NCBI RefSeq assembly: GCF_024679245.1
Contig: NC_090176.1
Coordinates: 23,886,546-23,950,545, forward strand
Origin: Pseudorasbora parva
Taxonomy: Eukaryota; Chordata; Actinopteri; Cypriniformes; Gobionidae
Direction: 5' to 3'
Length of the DNA: 64,000 nt
A model generated the notes under the pieces. The model saw only the letters and a program-made list of their open reading frames with translations. It made no database searches and was not told the origin of the DNA. Position numbers and translations under genes: made by a program. Of the stretch, positions 36,306-48,462 are shown piece by piece. How positions within the stretch are numbered: the first letter of the stretch is position 1; every line of letters begins with the position of its first letter.

Positions 36306-37313
36306 GTTGAAAAACATGTATACTGCTGACAAAATATTTTGATTTGCGTCTTCCCTATATCCCACCACTGAATCAAATTCTCAAACTCATTTTTCTTTGA
36401 ACCCCATTCGTTCCAAAACAATTCAAATTTCTCATAAAAATCTATCTCTTTCAACAGTGCCACATTAAACTTCCAATATGGACTTTTAAATTTAGATTGT
36501 GTCAAAATAATATTGACTGTAATAAAATGATGATCTGATAGACAACATGGAAAAATATTCCACCCCATGATTCTATTATTCTCCGCACGCTTGACATAAA
36601 ACCTATCAAGTCTTGCTGCACTTATCCTTCCTTGTGAGACTTTGGTCCATGTATATTGTTTCATCTCTTTATTCCGCTCTCTCCAAACATCTACTAAATC
36701 ATTTTGAACCATTAAACTTTTTAAAACAGAAACTGATACAGGATGTGGCTCCTCATTATTCCTATCTAAAAGAAAATTAAGAGAACAATTCCAATCCCCA
36801 CCAATGATTAGCATACCATACAGCGTAACTTTTTAAAAACTCTCCCAATTTTCTCAACATAATCATTCTATCTAACCCTTTATTTGGAGCATATATATTT
36901 ATAAAAACAAATAACTGATTTTCAACTTTAGCTTTCACCATCAAAATACGCCCTTTCTCTAATTCCATTTCTGATAAAATATTGACATTGAGGTGAGGTG
37001 AAAATAAAATGGCTACACCTGCACTAACATTTGTGCCATGACTTAAACAAAGCTTTCCTTTCCACCACATGTTTAGCTCAGATTCATTTTTCATATCGCT
37101 ATGAGTTTCTTGTAAAAATATAACTTCTGAATCTTTAAGTCTAAGGAACTCAGAAAGCAATCCTCTTTTTCCCCCATCTCTTAGCCCATTCACATTTAAA
37201 GATCCCAATCTAAGAATCTGCATTGCAGGGTAAAGAGAAGAAAAAAACAAATGACAGAAAAACACAACAAAAATGAAGATAGATCCCATACCCATGTGAC
37301 TTATTTTTTCCAT
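36296..37313 (-). pseudogene. LINE ORF2, AP-like endonuclease part, frameshifted
   Basis: This domain nicks target DNA. Conserved residues appear in order: LGSLNVNGLR (Asn), FLQETHSD (Glu), INIYAPN (Tyr), GGDWNCSL (Asp, Asn), ARLDRFYV and CLSDHHFITV (SDH). All catalytic positions look intact. The frame shifts by one base near 36808-36815, between LGEFLKSYA and MLIIGGDWN, and again near 36305. The first ATG (37313) overlaps the ORF1 stop by 13 nt. The domain itself begins near MQILRLGSLNVNG. Confidence 0.9.
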
Positions 37314-38578
37314 TTGGCCAGTTTTACGTTATCTTTTTGAGACTTACGTACAGTTGTTAAAAACTTTTTCAGCCGAAATCTTTTTTGTTTTGAAATGACA
37401 TCATAGCCTGCCGTCTTCTGAGCTATCGCCACTGATTTTATAAACTTATTAACATCGGGGAAAAACTTCGCAACATCAACTTTTTTCCCTTTAGTTAAGT
37501 CTAGAAAATCATTTAATTCTTCGACAGAATAAATGTCCTCCAAAGACTGACTGCAATCAATATCCGAAAACTCTGAGCAATTGTCACAATCCTCCATCAA
37601 TTCATCATCACTGTTTTCACTCTCCACAAGTGCATTCGCCTGTATCCCGCTACTACTCTGAACATCATCACCATAAACACATTCCTTATCCATAACAACA
37701 CCAACATTCGGTCCTACAGTATTATCACCAGCTCGTATTAAAGACAAAAACTCACTCACCTCTGACTTTGCGCTTGGATCTATAGCACTCTTCTCGGGTG
37801 TAGTCTGAGGAATAACGCTGGGTTCACCTGTTGAAACCGAGGCCTCTGAATCCTTATTCCCATTTATCCTCTGTTTCTTTTCTGGAATCGTTACCTCCGT
37901 TACAGCTATAGGCCGTTTCTCTTTATCTGGACTTTCATTTTTTTCGCTCTGATCAGTTTGCGCGTCATTGTTTCCGTCATTCTTTGCATTTTCTAATTGT
38001 TTCCTATGCGGACACGTAAACTTCTTATGTCCCAAATCGCCGCATTCAAAACAACGAAGGCTTTCTGTCGTTGCAAAAATCATAAAAGAACTGTCTCCAT
38101 GCTGAATGCGAAACGAGATATCCAGAGACTCAGATTGAGCATTTAAAAACATGAACACTTGTCTTCGAAAAGACATCACATGTTTCAAAGCTGCGTTTTT
38201 ACACCCGAGCGGAACCATTTTAATGGATCCAGCAAACTTTCCATAACGACTCAATTCTTTTATGATTTGCTCATTTGAAATGAAAGGCGGCGCGTTAGAA
38301 ATGGTGACTCTAGTAGCCGGTGCCCGTAAAGGCGTCACTTGCACCAGCGTTTCAGACACAACAATTCCATTTTCAACAAGGATGTTTACGAGTTTCTCGT
38401 CTTTAAGAAAAACTACTACAGCTTTATTCATTCTGGAGGCCGATGCTATGTTTTCATTTCCTACAATCTCGCCCATTGCTAGAAGCACGTCCTCTACGGT
38501 AAATGCTTGGTCCGAAAACACTTTACATCCGTTTTTGATTGATAGCCCAGGCGTTCCCTCACCAGAGAGAGACGCCAT
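37301..38578 (-). CDS. LINE ORF1, RNA-binding protein with CCHC zinc knuckle
   Basis: A 425-residue open frame from the ATG at 38578 (MASLSGEGTPGL); an upstream in-frame ATG at 38653 is less likely because it gives a hydrophobic leader from UTR. ORF1 proteins coat element RNA. About residues 60-190 read as an RRM-like fold (VVVFLKDEKLVNILVENGIV, VTISNAPPFISNEQIIKELS), followed by CFECGDLGHKKFTCP, a Cys-x2-Cys-x4-His-x4-Cys knuckle. The C-terminal half is acidic and Ser-rich. The reading frame is intact. It ends ..KWKK and its stop overlaps the ORF2 start. Confidence 0.85.
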   Translation of the reverse strand: MASLSGEGTPGLSIKNGCKVFSDQAFTVEDVLLAMGEIVGNENIASASRMNKAVVVFLKDEKLVNILVENGIVVSETLVQVTPLRAPATRVTISNAPPFISNEQIIKELSRYGKFAGSIKMVPLGCKNAALKHVMSFRRQVFMFLNAQSESLDISFRIQHGDSSFMIFATTESLRCFECGDLGHKKFTCPHRKQLENAKNDGNNDAQTDQSEKNESPDKEKRPIAVTEVTIPEKKQRINGNKDSEASVSTGEPSVIPQTTPEKSAIDPSAKSEVSEFLSLIRAGDNTVGPNVGVVMDKECVYGDDVQSSSGIQANALVESENSDDELMEDCDNCSEFSDIDCSQSLEDIYSVEELNDFLDLTKGKKVDVAKFFPDVNKFIKSVAIAQKTAGYDVISKQKRFRLKKFLTTVRKSQKDNVKLAKWKK

Positions 38579-38756
38579 GGCCCTTATCACTGAATTAATC
38601 CCACAAGTGCTTAAAGTAAACCGCAAAGTGATAAAGAACAAACAAACAAACAAAAAGAAAGAAAATACTTAGACTGAAAAATAACACCTTGAAACTAAAA
38701 ATCAAGCGTGCCGCTCTCACATCCCCACACCACACTTCCGCTCCCAGCATGCAATC

Positions 38757-38872
<116 letters not shown>

Positions 38873-39114
38873 ACAAAGGGGAAGCATTGACTGCTGGGAG
38901 TCATGGCACGACAGCAATGATCACAATCTCACACTGTGAGCGAAAACTGCTGTTTTCACAGCATTTCTTTGGGTTCAGTAAGGGTGTTCCTCAGAACAGT
39001 GGGTGCATACACAGGGCTGCACTGCACTAAAACACTCACTGTGTTTTTCCACGGCCATCTCCCTTTGTGTATCAGCACATTAAAAGAGCTTTTCTCTAAA
39101 AGAGTCCACGTATG

Positions 39115-41395
39115 TGGCACACATCTATTTCAAGATGTCATTCCACCTGTGCGTGTCTGGATGTGGTCTTTCCGTGTCACCAGCTGTGGGTCACAAACAT
39201 TGTCTTACGTGTCTAGGCATTCAGCATACTGAGGAAGCATTTGTGGAAAGTTCATGTGCCCACTGCGGGAACATCACTATCTTGGTGTTGAGGTCCAGAC
39301 TCACCTACCTTCGGAGGGCTGAGTCCCTTTACCGATACCCCGATCGAGAGCTATTCCTGCTGGTCAGCAGAATAGAGCTACTTCGGCAAGTAGCCAAGGT
39401 GACCTGATGATTTTGGTTAGGGCCACCCCACAGAGGCAATCTCTATGGGCCCCTAATCCATCTGACGTGCCACAGCCGGTTGAGCTATTAAAAGAGCATG
39501 CTGGCCCCTCCCATTGGCATCCAGTGGTGACTTTCGGAATTCCAGCAGATGACAGGAGGTCGATTACTGCATTAGACTCCGCTGCATTGCCTCCCTCTGG
39601 GAGAGTGGCGTTGCCAGTAACTGAAGAATTGAACCATGATTGACAGCAATGCTTTCCAAGGCCGCCGAAAAGGTCAGGCTTGCATGGAACCCTCCACCGT
39701 GTCCCGAGCCTGCTAGGTTTGATGATTGGTATCTCAGGCCGGTCCACGCTGGTTCTCAGTGCTCTGACCCAGTGCCCTTCTTCCCGGAAATCACTAAGGA
39801 GTTCACTAGGTCGTGGACAACTTCTTTTTCTGCCAGAAACTGGCCCAGTGGCTCTTCACTACTCACTACCCGAGATTGTGTACCAGCCGTCGAGAGGGGT
39901 ACGTCGAGATCCCATCGGATCCCACCAGTGGAACAGGCCATCGCGATGCAACTGTGTCTGACGTCTGCTTCCTCCTGGTGTGGTAATTCATGTCTCCCAA
40001 CCAAGGCCTGTAACTTCATGTACACTCATGTAATAATGAGCAAAACTTACAGAGCCTGTGTCCACCTTGCATTCCATGCATCTTTTCTCGCTATAGAATT
40101 GGACTCTGACAATCTAACAGCATGCTTGAATGGATTGTTGAATTTGAACATTTTCAGAGGCTACTGGGGCATATGGCATCCGTAGCCACAGTAACGGCAA
40201 TCGGGTTGATTCATATGAGGCCGTTTCAACACTGGCTCCCCGAGATGGCCATGACATACCGGTTGTAGCGATCACATCGAATTTCCACCAAACTTTCTGT
40301 AGTTGGACCCTTCGTTTCTATAGGCAGGAAGTTTCCAGGCATGATGTGGTCCCCACAGATGCACCTACAACTGGCTGAGGGTCCATGTTCAATGGGCATT
40401 CTGTTTGGGGTCTGAAGATGGGGTCTCATCTGCAATAGCACATCAACTGCCTTGAGTTGTTAGCAGTACGTCTTGCGCTTGGCCACTTCAAAGGGTTGCT
40501 ATGAGGCAAGCACGTTCTGGTCATAACAGACCAGACCTCCTCTGGAGTCAGAAGCATCTGTGGTCGCTTCGTGCCACTCGCATTCTGGGCTTGCTCAATC
40601 GTGCAGCCAACGAGCTCTCACGATAGCAAGTGCTTGCGGGAGAGTGGGGACTCCATACCCAGGTGGTCCAGCTGATCTGGAGATGCTTGACGATCACACT
40701 GGTAGACCTGTTTGCTGCCCCAGACATGTTGCACTGCCAGTTGTTTAACTCTCTGACTAAGGGGACCCTCAGCACGGATGCACTGACACACAGCTTACCC
40801 TGGGGCCTACGCAAGTATGCGTTTCCCCCATTGAGCCAACTAGCACAGACGAGGAGCAGGTCTTATTAGTTGTGCCGTATTGGCCCAAACGAACCTGGTT
40901 CCCGGAACTAGTGCTCCTCGCACTACCAGCAAACTTCACAGGTTACATAAAAATACAACCAACAGTGATGGGAAAGGCAAAGCATCCCTGTTTGATGTTC
41001 GGACTCACCTTTTTTCCCAGATCAAATTTGATTTTTATGTGTGAGAGTTCCTTAAAGGGGCCCTTACCCCTGTGGTCTTTACAGCCTTTTGAGATGAGGC
41101 AAACAAGGCATCTTTTGGTTCCATAGATTAGTTTTATGATTCGGAGAAAGGGTCTCTGGAATGCTTTGTTATGTCGAGTTGCTGCTTGATAATACATATT
41201 CCTACAGAAGATAGTGCTCCTGACTGCATTGGCTTCCATTAAGAGGTTAGGTCCTGCAGGCACTTTCAGTTGACAAATTGTGCCTAGAGTTGATCCTGAG
41301 ACCCTGGCCAGGATATGTGCCCAAGGTTCCCACCACTCCCTTCTGGTATCTAGCTTAGTGCAGTGTGCAAGAGTCATAGTAGCTGCAGAGCGTAT
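39115..41395 (+). pseudogene. Degenerate DIRS-type retroelement
   Basis: DIRS elements carry a gag-like ORF, reverse transcriptase/RNase H and a tyrosine recombinase instead of an integrase. The gag-like part is 39115-40150: GHKHCLTCLGIQHTEEAFVE with SSCAHCGN (paired Cys), and in other frames HWHPVVTFGIPADDRRSITA, LAWNPPPCPEPARFDDWYL and VPFFPEITKEFTRSW. Then FQRLLGHMAS and MRPFQHWLP (RT C-terminal), HINCLELLAV (RNase H) and LAPYWPKRTWFPELVLLALP-like sequence follow to about 40960. At 41195-41345 the pieces VLLTALASIKR and PGYVPKVPTTPF resemble the recombinase start. Many stops and a deletion of most of RT make it dead. Confidence 0.7.
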
Positions 41396-42300
41396 GCACA
41401 GATTAGCATTATAACAACTTTCAACACACTCAAATCAAATGTTAAATATGAATAAATGTAATATGATGAAACAGCGCTGCGTTAACTTACATGCGCATGA
41501 CTGGAAAAAGTGGAAGCGGACATCGGCGGCTAATAAAGGCTCTCTGAAATTGATGTCATCAAGCTATACCTTTGTTTTAAATAAGCGACCTCTAGCAGCG
41601 AAAAATTACATACATTAGCTTTAATGTTAATATCAACATTTACTAATACATTATTAAAGTCAAAAGTTACAATTGTTAACATTATGCACTGTGAACTAGC
41701 ATGAACAAACAATGAACAGTGATATTTTATGAACTAATGTTAACTGTATTGCTCATTGTTAGTTAATGTCAGTTAATACATTAACTAATGTTAAAAAATT
41801 CGACCTTATTGTAAAGTGTTTCCAAAACGCTCAATGGCATAACATTTGCATAATTTGACAGTTTTGGAACTATACAAATATATTTAGAAATATAAATGTT
41901 AAGGATAAAACATATCTTAATATAAAAAAAGTGAAAATGTTATGTTGGAATACCTATAAATAATAAAGAAATAAGTCTGAATATGTACAGTCAAAATTCT
42001 CTAGTGTTATTTTTTGCACTAGCAAAAGTAGAAGCCAAAATGACACGCATGTAATGATGCCTGACAGTTCAGTTTGACATTTGTCAGTGAGCCAAAATCA
42101 AAGTGATTGCATCTCAAATGCATTTTAGCACCTAATTCAGTCAAGAATATTTTTACAGACACACATACTGTAGACATTTCTTTTTTCATTTCATCCATCA
42201 ATTGTCTCCTGCCGCCAATGGTTTTTACTTAAATATCTAATGCCATATGTAATATAAAAAAAGAGCTTGTTTTCCTAAAAAATACTAACAGTGACGCTTC
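41396..42300. other. Intergenic DNA with a dispersed repeat
   Basis: At 41630-41815, GTTAACATT, AACTAATGTTAAC and TTATTGTAAAGTGTTT words form a diffuse AT-rich interspersed repeat. Nothing else recognised. Confidence 0.4.
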
Positions 42301-44400
42301 TTTTCCTCTGCTTTAGTTGGCAACCCTAAATGTGACCTTCAGAAAGATGGACAGCCCTTATCCCCTCAGCAATACCTTTGCTATATATGAACCAGGTGCT
42401 TCACAGAACAAAATACCCCCTGGCGACGCGTCACCAAACCCCCCAGACAACCCAACAGTCAACGGTGTAGTAAGAGTCGAACCTGTTCTGTCTTCTCCAG
42501 CCGCAATGGCTCTAAAAGCATGCCTCCATGCACTTAAAAGTTGTCACTCACTGGCCCTGAGTCAGCAATCGCTGCACTTTAGCCATATCTGTATTTGCTG
42601 ATGTCTTCAATTCCCCCACTTGCACTTCAACACACTAACCTGCTCTTCAGGTGAAAGGAAGAAGAAAAGTAACCCTTCTTAAGTTCCCTTTCAATCTCTA
42701 TCCATCCATTTTTCTTTCTTTTCTTCCACCCCTCAAAATCGCTGCAGAGAGGCTGAAGTGAACGGCCTGGCATATGTGCTGAAACAGCGAGGACAATAAT
42801 CTTCTGAAGCAAACAGTCATTTCTCAATGGCCATTTGATTCCACTCAAGATGCATTTCCCACCTTAAAGCTCTCCAGAGCATTTTTTCTCATTGTGAGAG
42901 AGTGATTTATACCCACTCTCTCTGAATAAAAGACCTCTGCCACCAATTAGATGATGGCAGTTGTCTGTCAGGCTGTCTGGGTAGTCAGCCTTGTTCAAAT
43001 TTATTGTTTCTTGATTGAAGAGAGAAACTCATTTGGTGTGAGTATGAACCCTCCGTGATGCTGCTCGCACTCCATCTCCTGCCAGCCCGTCTAATAATGT
43101 ATTTACCTTTTTTCTAAGATGCACCTATGGTTCTTAATGAGATGACGAGGGACCTGAGCAATTAGGTTTTTCAGCTGTCAGACACATTTCTGATGCATTG
43201 CTCTAAGAACCGTTTGGTTGGAATTTGTTCTGCATGCATGCACACTCCATATTTTAAGCATATTAAAGGCATGTTGTATTTCACAATTGGCTGAATGTCT
43301 GAAGAGCCGTCATCGAGAGAAGAACATGGGAAAGGTAATAGAGACAGTAACCCCAAATCATACTACATACATTAAACATTTAAGACCTCCATTCCAGATT
43401 GGAGCCTCACACAAGACCGTCAGCTCCACAAGAAGAATCCGCCAAACCTCCAGATGCAGTTTGGGCTCGTTTCCATTTCATTGAGGTCGTCTGCACTCCC
43501 ACGGCTTCATCTCATAAAAAAATAAACCTCCTCCTCGAACATCACACGCAAATTCAGGGTAAATTTCTTTTGAGGGTTGAGTATTTGTTTAGAGAACTGA
43601 AGCTTAAAGAGATTAAGATGACATTTCAATGTTCACAGTGTTTACGGTTCTGCTCTATTTGTGTCTTAATGTCTTGCATTTCAAACACATTGGGCATTTC
43701 CTGCTAAAATGTGGATCATCTGCTCTCTCCTGGATACGGATTTAGAAATAATACAGCACAATCTCCAGCTCCTCAAGAGCTGGTGTATTTTGACAGTTTG
43801 AAGTTGAGCCGAGTTTCAAACGGTAAGCTATGGGAATCAAATTCAGGTCAAACTCTGTGATCCAAAGCAGATTGCTTTTATTTTGTACATCACAAACACA
43901 ATTGCCTTTTTCAAACCTTGCCACGAAGAGAAAACTTTTAGGCAAAGTCCTTTTCAATAGAAGTCAGGCTTGTGGCCTCCGTATAGAGCACCACCCCACT
44001 GGAAGTGACAGAATCGATGGCCAGCCGCTTGCCTTAAGGCTGGGAATTAGAGTATTGATGCTTTTGTGATTTTCTTAATGGCTTACTGGCAAGCTGACCA
44101 CTTAATTATCTTAAAATGGCAGATAAATACTCAGCTAGATGATGTTATATTGAAATGCAGTGTGAAATTACAGAGAATGCATGCAGAATGTGTACAGCTG
44201 CTCAAGTTAAAGACTGAAAAACATAAGCATCCCTTGTGCGATGGCTATTATAATTGTCGTTGCTGCAGCAACCGAGCCTCCTCGTCAAGTAAGAGCATGC
44301 CAAGTTGCACACTTTGATTTTTAAGCTCATTCCACAGAGGTTAGAAATGAATAGATTATTGAAGAGATCTAATGCATTCGGTGATATGTCTTTTGTTTTT
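42301..44400. other. Unique block with one exon-like site
   Basis: A strong polypyrimidine stretch and acceptor (CTTCTTTTCCTCTGCTTTAG, 42297-42316) precede an open frame 42317-42601 (MATLNVTFRKMDSPYPLS). No family match and no clear donor. The remaining 1.8 kb is complex and non-repetitive, and may contain conserved non-coding elements. Confidence 0.3.
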
Positions 44401-44679
44401 CATTTATGTTTAACTACAAATCGATTTGGGGATACGTCTGTAGCAAGCTGTGATTTTTTTTAAAAAGAGAATCATAAGCATCATTCTCCTTACTAACTTA
44501 TTGTTTGTGCATATTAATGAAAATGACTTCTTGCATAAAGTGTCCCAAAATGTTTCTGGACACATAAACCTATGAATTTCATTGCGTGACAGATCAAGCC
44601 ATGTAACAATTACTTTTAAGCAACTGGTCTCAAAAGGATTTTTAGTGGATTCAATCAAAAGAATTATTGGTGATGGTTT

Positions 44680-44935
44680 CATTTTTTTAAATGCTCACCA
44701 AGTCTGCATTTATTTGATCAAAAACAGTAACATTTTGAAATATAAATACAAGTTTTTTTCTTCTTTCAGTTTTCTACTTATATATTTCAAAAATTTAATT
44801 TATTCCATTGATGGCAAAGATAAATTTTCATCAGATTTAATGAACTTTTATTCTACGTCAGTTGATCAAATCATTCTAATATGTTATTAATGATTTGTTG
44901 CTCAGGAAACATTTCTTATTGTTTCATCAATAGCT
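44680..44935 (+). repeat. Dispersed repeat, copy 3
   Basis: It contains CTGCATTTATTTGATCAAAA and GATTTGTTGCTCAGGAAACA, shared with 20478-20690 and, reversed, with 11405-11715. Confidence 0.6.
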
Positions 44936-45372
44936 AAAAGCACAATGATACATTTTCTTCAAAATCTTTATTGAATAGAAAGTTCAATATAACAGCATTT
45001 ATTTGAAATATATATTTTTTATAGCAATATTTGGTAACACAATTTGGTAACGATACACATTTCAATTTTTCAACTCTTTATAATCATTTAAGACTTAATT
45101 TAGCTCATTTAAGAGTGTGCTTGCGAGGATAAATGACCAAACTGGCAGTGTCCGTTTTGTGTTTTTGCTGTCTGAAGCGGCTTTCTGTGCTCAAAAGTCG
45201 TGTGTGTCAGACAGGAGATACCCAGTACTGCACTGTGTTCTCTTTTGTGTTGTCATGCTTAAATGGTTTGTAGTTGCATAAATAATAGCGTGATCATATA
45301 ATCTAATGCTAGCCAAAGGATGGCAGAAATAAAATTAATTGTGTTAAAAATTTACATGTTACACTGAAACAA
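44936..45372. other. Intergenic DNA, nothing recognised
   Basis: AT-rich spacer before a TTAA element. Confidence 0.3.
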
Positions 45373-45376
45373 TTAA

Positions 45377-46147
45377 AGGGTTACTTCAGCGATTAGCATA
45401 TAGCTTTGTATCAGTAGAAACCCTGGAGTATATTCAAATTATTGTGCTTTCCCCCCTCATATCTCCCTGAGACGAGAGATTTATGCATTTTATTTCTGGA
45501 AAAATTCCTCCTATGATGCAAAATGACGATTTTTGCATCATAGGAGGAATGCTTGCCCAAAGGCTAAAGACTACAGCCAGCAGAGGGAGCTATTTCCGCA
45601 TGTTTTGAATCTGCGCATGGGGGATGGGAGATAACACTCAGCTGGCAGGGAGAGCTCAGCTTGCAGACAGGATCATTTAAACGGAGCTATGGTGAGCAAT
45701 GTAAGTCTTTTAACTTCTCAAATTCATTTCTATGAAAGTTAAGCTTGCAAAGGCATGAACTGAAACGCGTGCCAGACTGAACTGGAGTTGTGAATGTATG
45801 CCGCGAGTGTAGTCGCGATTACCTCAGCTCTCATCACTCGTGCAGTTAGTGCTCAGTGCTGTGAGACTCGCGCGGTGACTCACTCATTATATTGAACAGA
45901 CACGTTCAGTTTTTAATTATAGTGTCTTCTCTAACTCAGTCACAGTAGTGAAGTTTGTGGTGTTGGGAATGGCACAGGGCAGCGAAGCATTCTGGGAATT
46001 GTAGTCTTTCATCCCCATGGGACAAAAATACATTTTCTGTCTTTTCTCAGTCTAGAAGGCACCAAATTCAAAAATAATTTCACATTTCTACTGCATCGAT
46101 GACCCAGTTTAAATACAGATTCATCTTCCCAGCGCTGAAGTACCCCT
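45377..46147. mobile_element. TTAA-flanked MITE with an internal perfect hairpin
   Basis: Starts AGGGTTACTTCAGCG and ends CGCTGAAGTACCCCT, flanked by TTAA at 45373-45376 and 46148-46151. Length 771 bp. A 20-bp perfect stem lies at 45504-45550. An ATG followed after four codons by GTAAGT (45689-45706) looks like the remains of a first exon. No transposase. Confidence 0.8.
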
Positions 46148-46406
46148 TTAATCACATACATTAAAACATTCATTTTGACAAACCTACCCTTATATGATTG
46201 TAAGCACTTTGGGTGTACTGTAGTACATAAGTGCTATATAAATCCCTTTTTCATTAATTAATCTTTTAACAAAATAGGTATATGTCAAATTAAAAATTAT
46301 TAACAATTACTAATTAGAACGTTAAAGTTTATCTCAGACAACCTTAAACATGGCCGTACAATTATTCAAGTGTTGCCTAGTCCCTCTTCAATAGCTACTA
46401 GTAATC
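46148..46406. other. Spacer
   Basis: Short AT-rich spacer between two elements. Confidence 0.3.
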
Positions 46407-46407
46407 G

Positions 46408-47278
46408 GGGGTCTCATTTATAAAGCGTGCGTACGCACAAAACGGGGCTGGAAACGTACGTACGCCAGTTCCCACGCAAAAGTTGTGATCTATAAAAAAC
46501 AAACTTGACGGAAGAATGTGCACACCTTTAAGCAAACTTCGAGCTGTGCGTATGCACGTTCTGGAGACAAAGGGAATTGGTGACACAGATGGTGAGGCCG
46601 TGAACTGAAGTTAGATCATGAACTGAAGTTAGATTGTAGAAAATAAATGTGAGAAGAACGATTATAAGAATTAATGACATTTAATTTTCACTCCATTTCA
46701 TACGTTATATCCACATTATCATGAAGATTAAATCCAACAGTGTTATTTGTGCTGATTGATTTGGTTGTATGCGTCTACACTGTAAAAAAATTGTGGTATT
46801 TTTTGTTTGTTTAACTTTAAAAAGTAAGTAACCTGGTTGCCTTAAAATTTTGAGTTTATTGAAATTAAAATTTTGAGTTGAAACAATGAAGGAAATTAGT
46901 TTAATAAATAGAAACTCAAAATATTTTTGTATCTGAACCACATAAAAAATGTGATAAATCATGAAAATAGCACTATTTGGCATGTTTCACTGCATCATCA
47001 GAAATAACACACACATTAATACCCAATATGCTTACAAAATCTTTTAATAATCTTTTAATAACGGTTGTCGAATCTCAAAAAATGTTCATTGTATTAACTC
47101 AAAATTTTAATTTCAATGAACTCAAAAATTTAAGGCAACCAGGTAACTTTTTTTCTAAATATTTTTTTACAGTGTAGTAAAATCCAAACGTAATTCAAAA
47201 TGTATTAAAATTTAAAGCTTTTGTACGTACGTACACTTTTAGGATGAAATCTACGCAAAGCTTTATAAATGAGACCCC
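46408..47278. mobile_element. Harbinger-like MITE containing a second MITE
   Basis: Inverted ends GGGGTCTCATTTATAAAGCG and GCTTTATAAATGAGACCCC. Subterminal TACGTACG/CGTACGTACG words occur on both sides. Target duplication is not clear. A separate 397-bp element sits inside (46778-47174). Confidence 0.65.
46778..47174. mobile_element. Nested mariner-like MITE, copy 1
   Basis: Ends CACTGTAAAAAAATTG and TTTTTTTACAGTG, flanked by TA on both sides. Inner arms mirror each other: CCTGGTTGCCTTAAAATTTT and AAATTTAAGGCAACCAGG. A truncated sister copy lies at 54865-55225. Confidence 0.75.
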
Positions 47279-47279
47279 T

Positions 47280-47780
47280 GGACAATTGTTAGGTAAAAAA
47301 ACTTTTTTTTTCACTTTACAATAATTACTGTTGATACTAGTTACCTAATGACAGACCATTATTCAAATGTTACCCAATATATAATGTATCTAAATAAAAG
47401 TAATAGTTACTTTAACCATTAAAAGCACGAATGTTTCACCAATCAGTATCACCAATCAAATCTTTAGGAACCCGGATCTATATCTAACACGGATGGATAT
47501 CTACCTGACGCGATAATTTGAAACTCATCAGAGTAACAATTACAGAAGAATAAAATAAAGCATATTTTGTTATCTTTTGAAACTTGGAAGGGTTCAGTTT
47601 GAGCAGATGTTTTATACCATCATCACTGTCCTCATCAGAGCTCATTTCACAGTACATTCAGCATCTGGCTCATATTCGCCATCTCAGATATTCTCAAAAC
47701 TATCATTTCCAATATCGTTAAAATCAATATTTTGATTGCTGGCAGCTTCTTCACCAAATACGCCAATAAGTGACAGTGAC
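47280..47780. other. Intergenic DNA, nothing firm
   Basis: On the minus strand short acidic frames occur (MSSDEDSDDGIKHLL at about 47640). They are too short to assign. Confidence 0.3.
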
Positions 47781-47782
47781 AC

Positions 47783-48462
47783 TAAGGGTGCGTTCACACT
47801 TGTAGTTCGGTTAGTTTGGTTAGTTTGGTCAGGACCAAAAAAACAAAACATAAAGTCCTGGTCCGTTTAGCATTCACACTGGCATTTTTTAACAGCGACC
47901 CTAAAGTTACCGAACCAAAGGCATAGGGAGACGCTCATAACCTGATTGGTCGGCTTATATGATAGGAGCTTGCTTGCCGAACATTCCAAACAATACTGTA
48001 TGCTGGATTAAATGTGATCATTTTATGCGCGTACATATGGCATTATTTTTACCTGCTGAGAATTTATAAAATGTTTAAAACATTCAAAACAGTAGCAGGA
48101 TTTCCTCCGTTGTATGCAGAAAAAAGCATTTTCGAAACATGCTCGTCGGACCAAATTTTGATGAGGCAGTTCCTCATTGCTTTATGTTTGCCCTCTAACG
48201 TTAACGTTATTCATTTTGGATACACCTATCTTTCTGCGTCGTCAAATCAGCTGACTATGCATCGCATCTTGTGACATTACAACCGGTTTTTGGTTCGTTT
48301 ACATGTCTTTGGTCCGTGTTGCGTTCATATATCAATGGAAATGCACCAGAGTTCGTTTGGAAGCGGGCCGAGACCCATCTTTTTATGCCAAATGAACCGC
48401 ACTAACCGAGCAATCGCACCAGGGTTTGTTTTAATCGAACCAAACATGACAAGTGTGAAAGC
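47783..48462. mobile_element. TAAGGGTGC-type MITE, first of a tandem pair
   Basis: Starts TAAGGGTGCGTTCACACTTG and ends CAAGTGTGAAAGC. Inside are repeated TTCGGTT and GGTCC/GGACC words. The second element follows without a gap. Confidence 0.6.

Noticed and set aside
39364..40025. Minus-strand ORFs of 89-127 codons
   Set aside because: Shadows of the + strand DIRS-type gag-like region.
47595..47760. Minus-strand acidic frame MSSDEDSDDG, reminiscent of piggyBac transposase N-termini
   Set aside because: Too short, contains stops nearby, and no catalytic region or TTAA ends were found.
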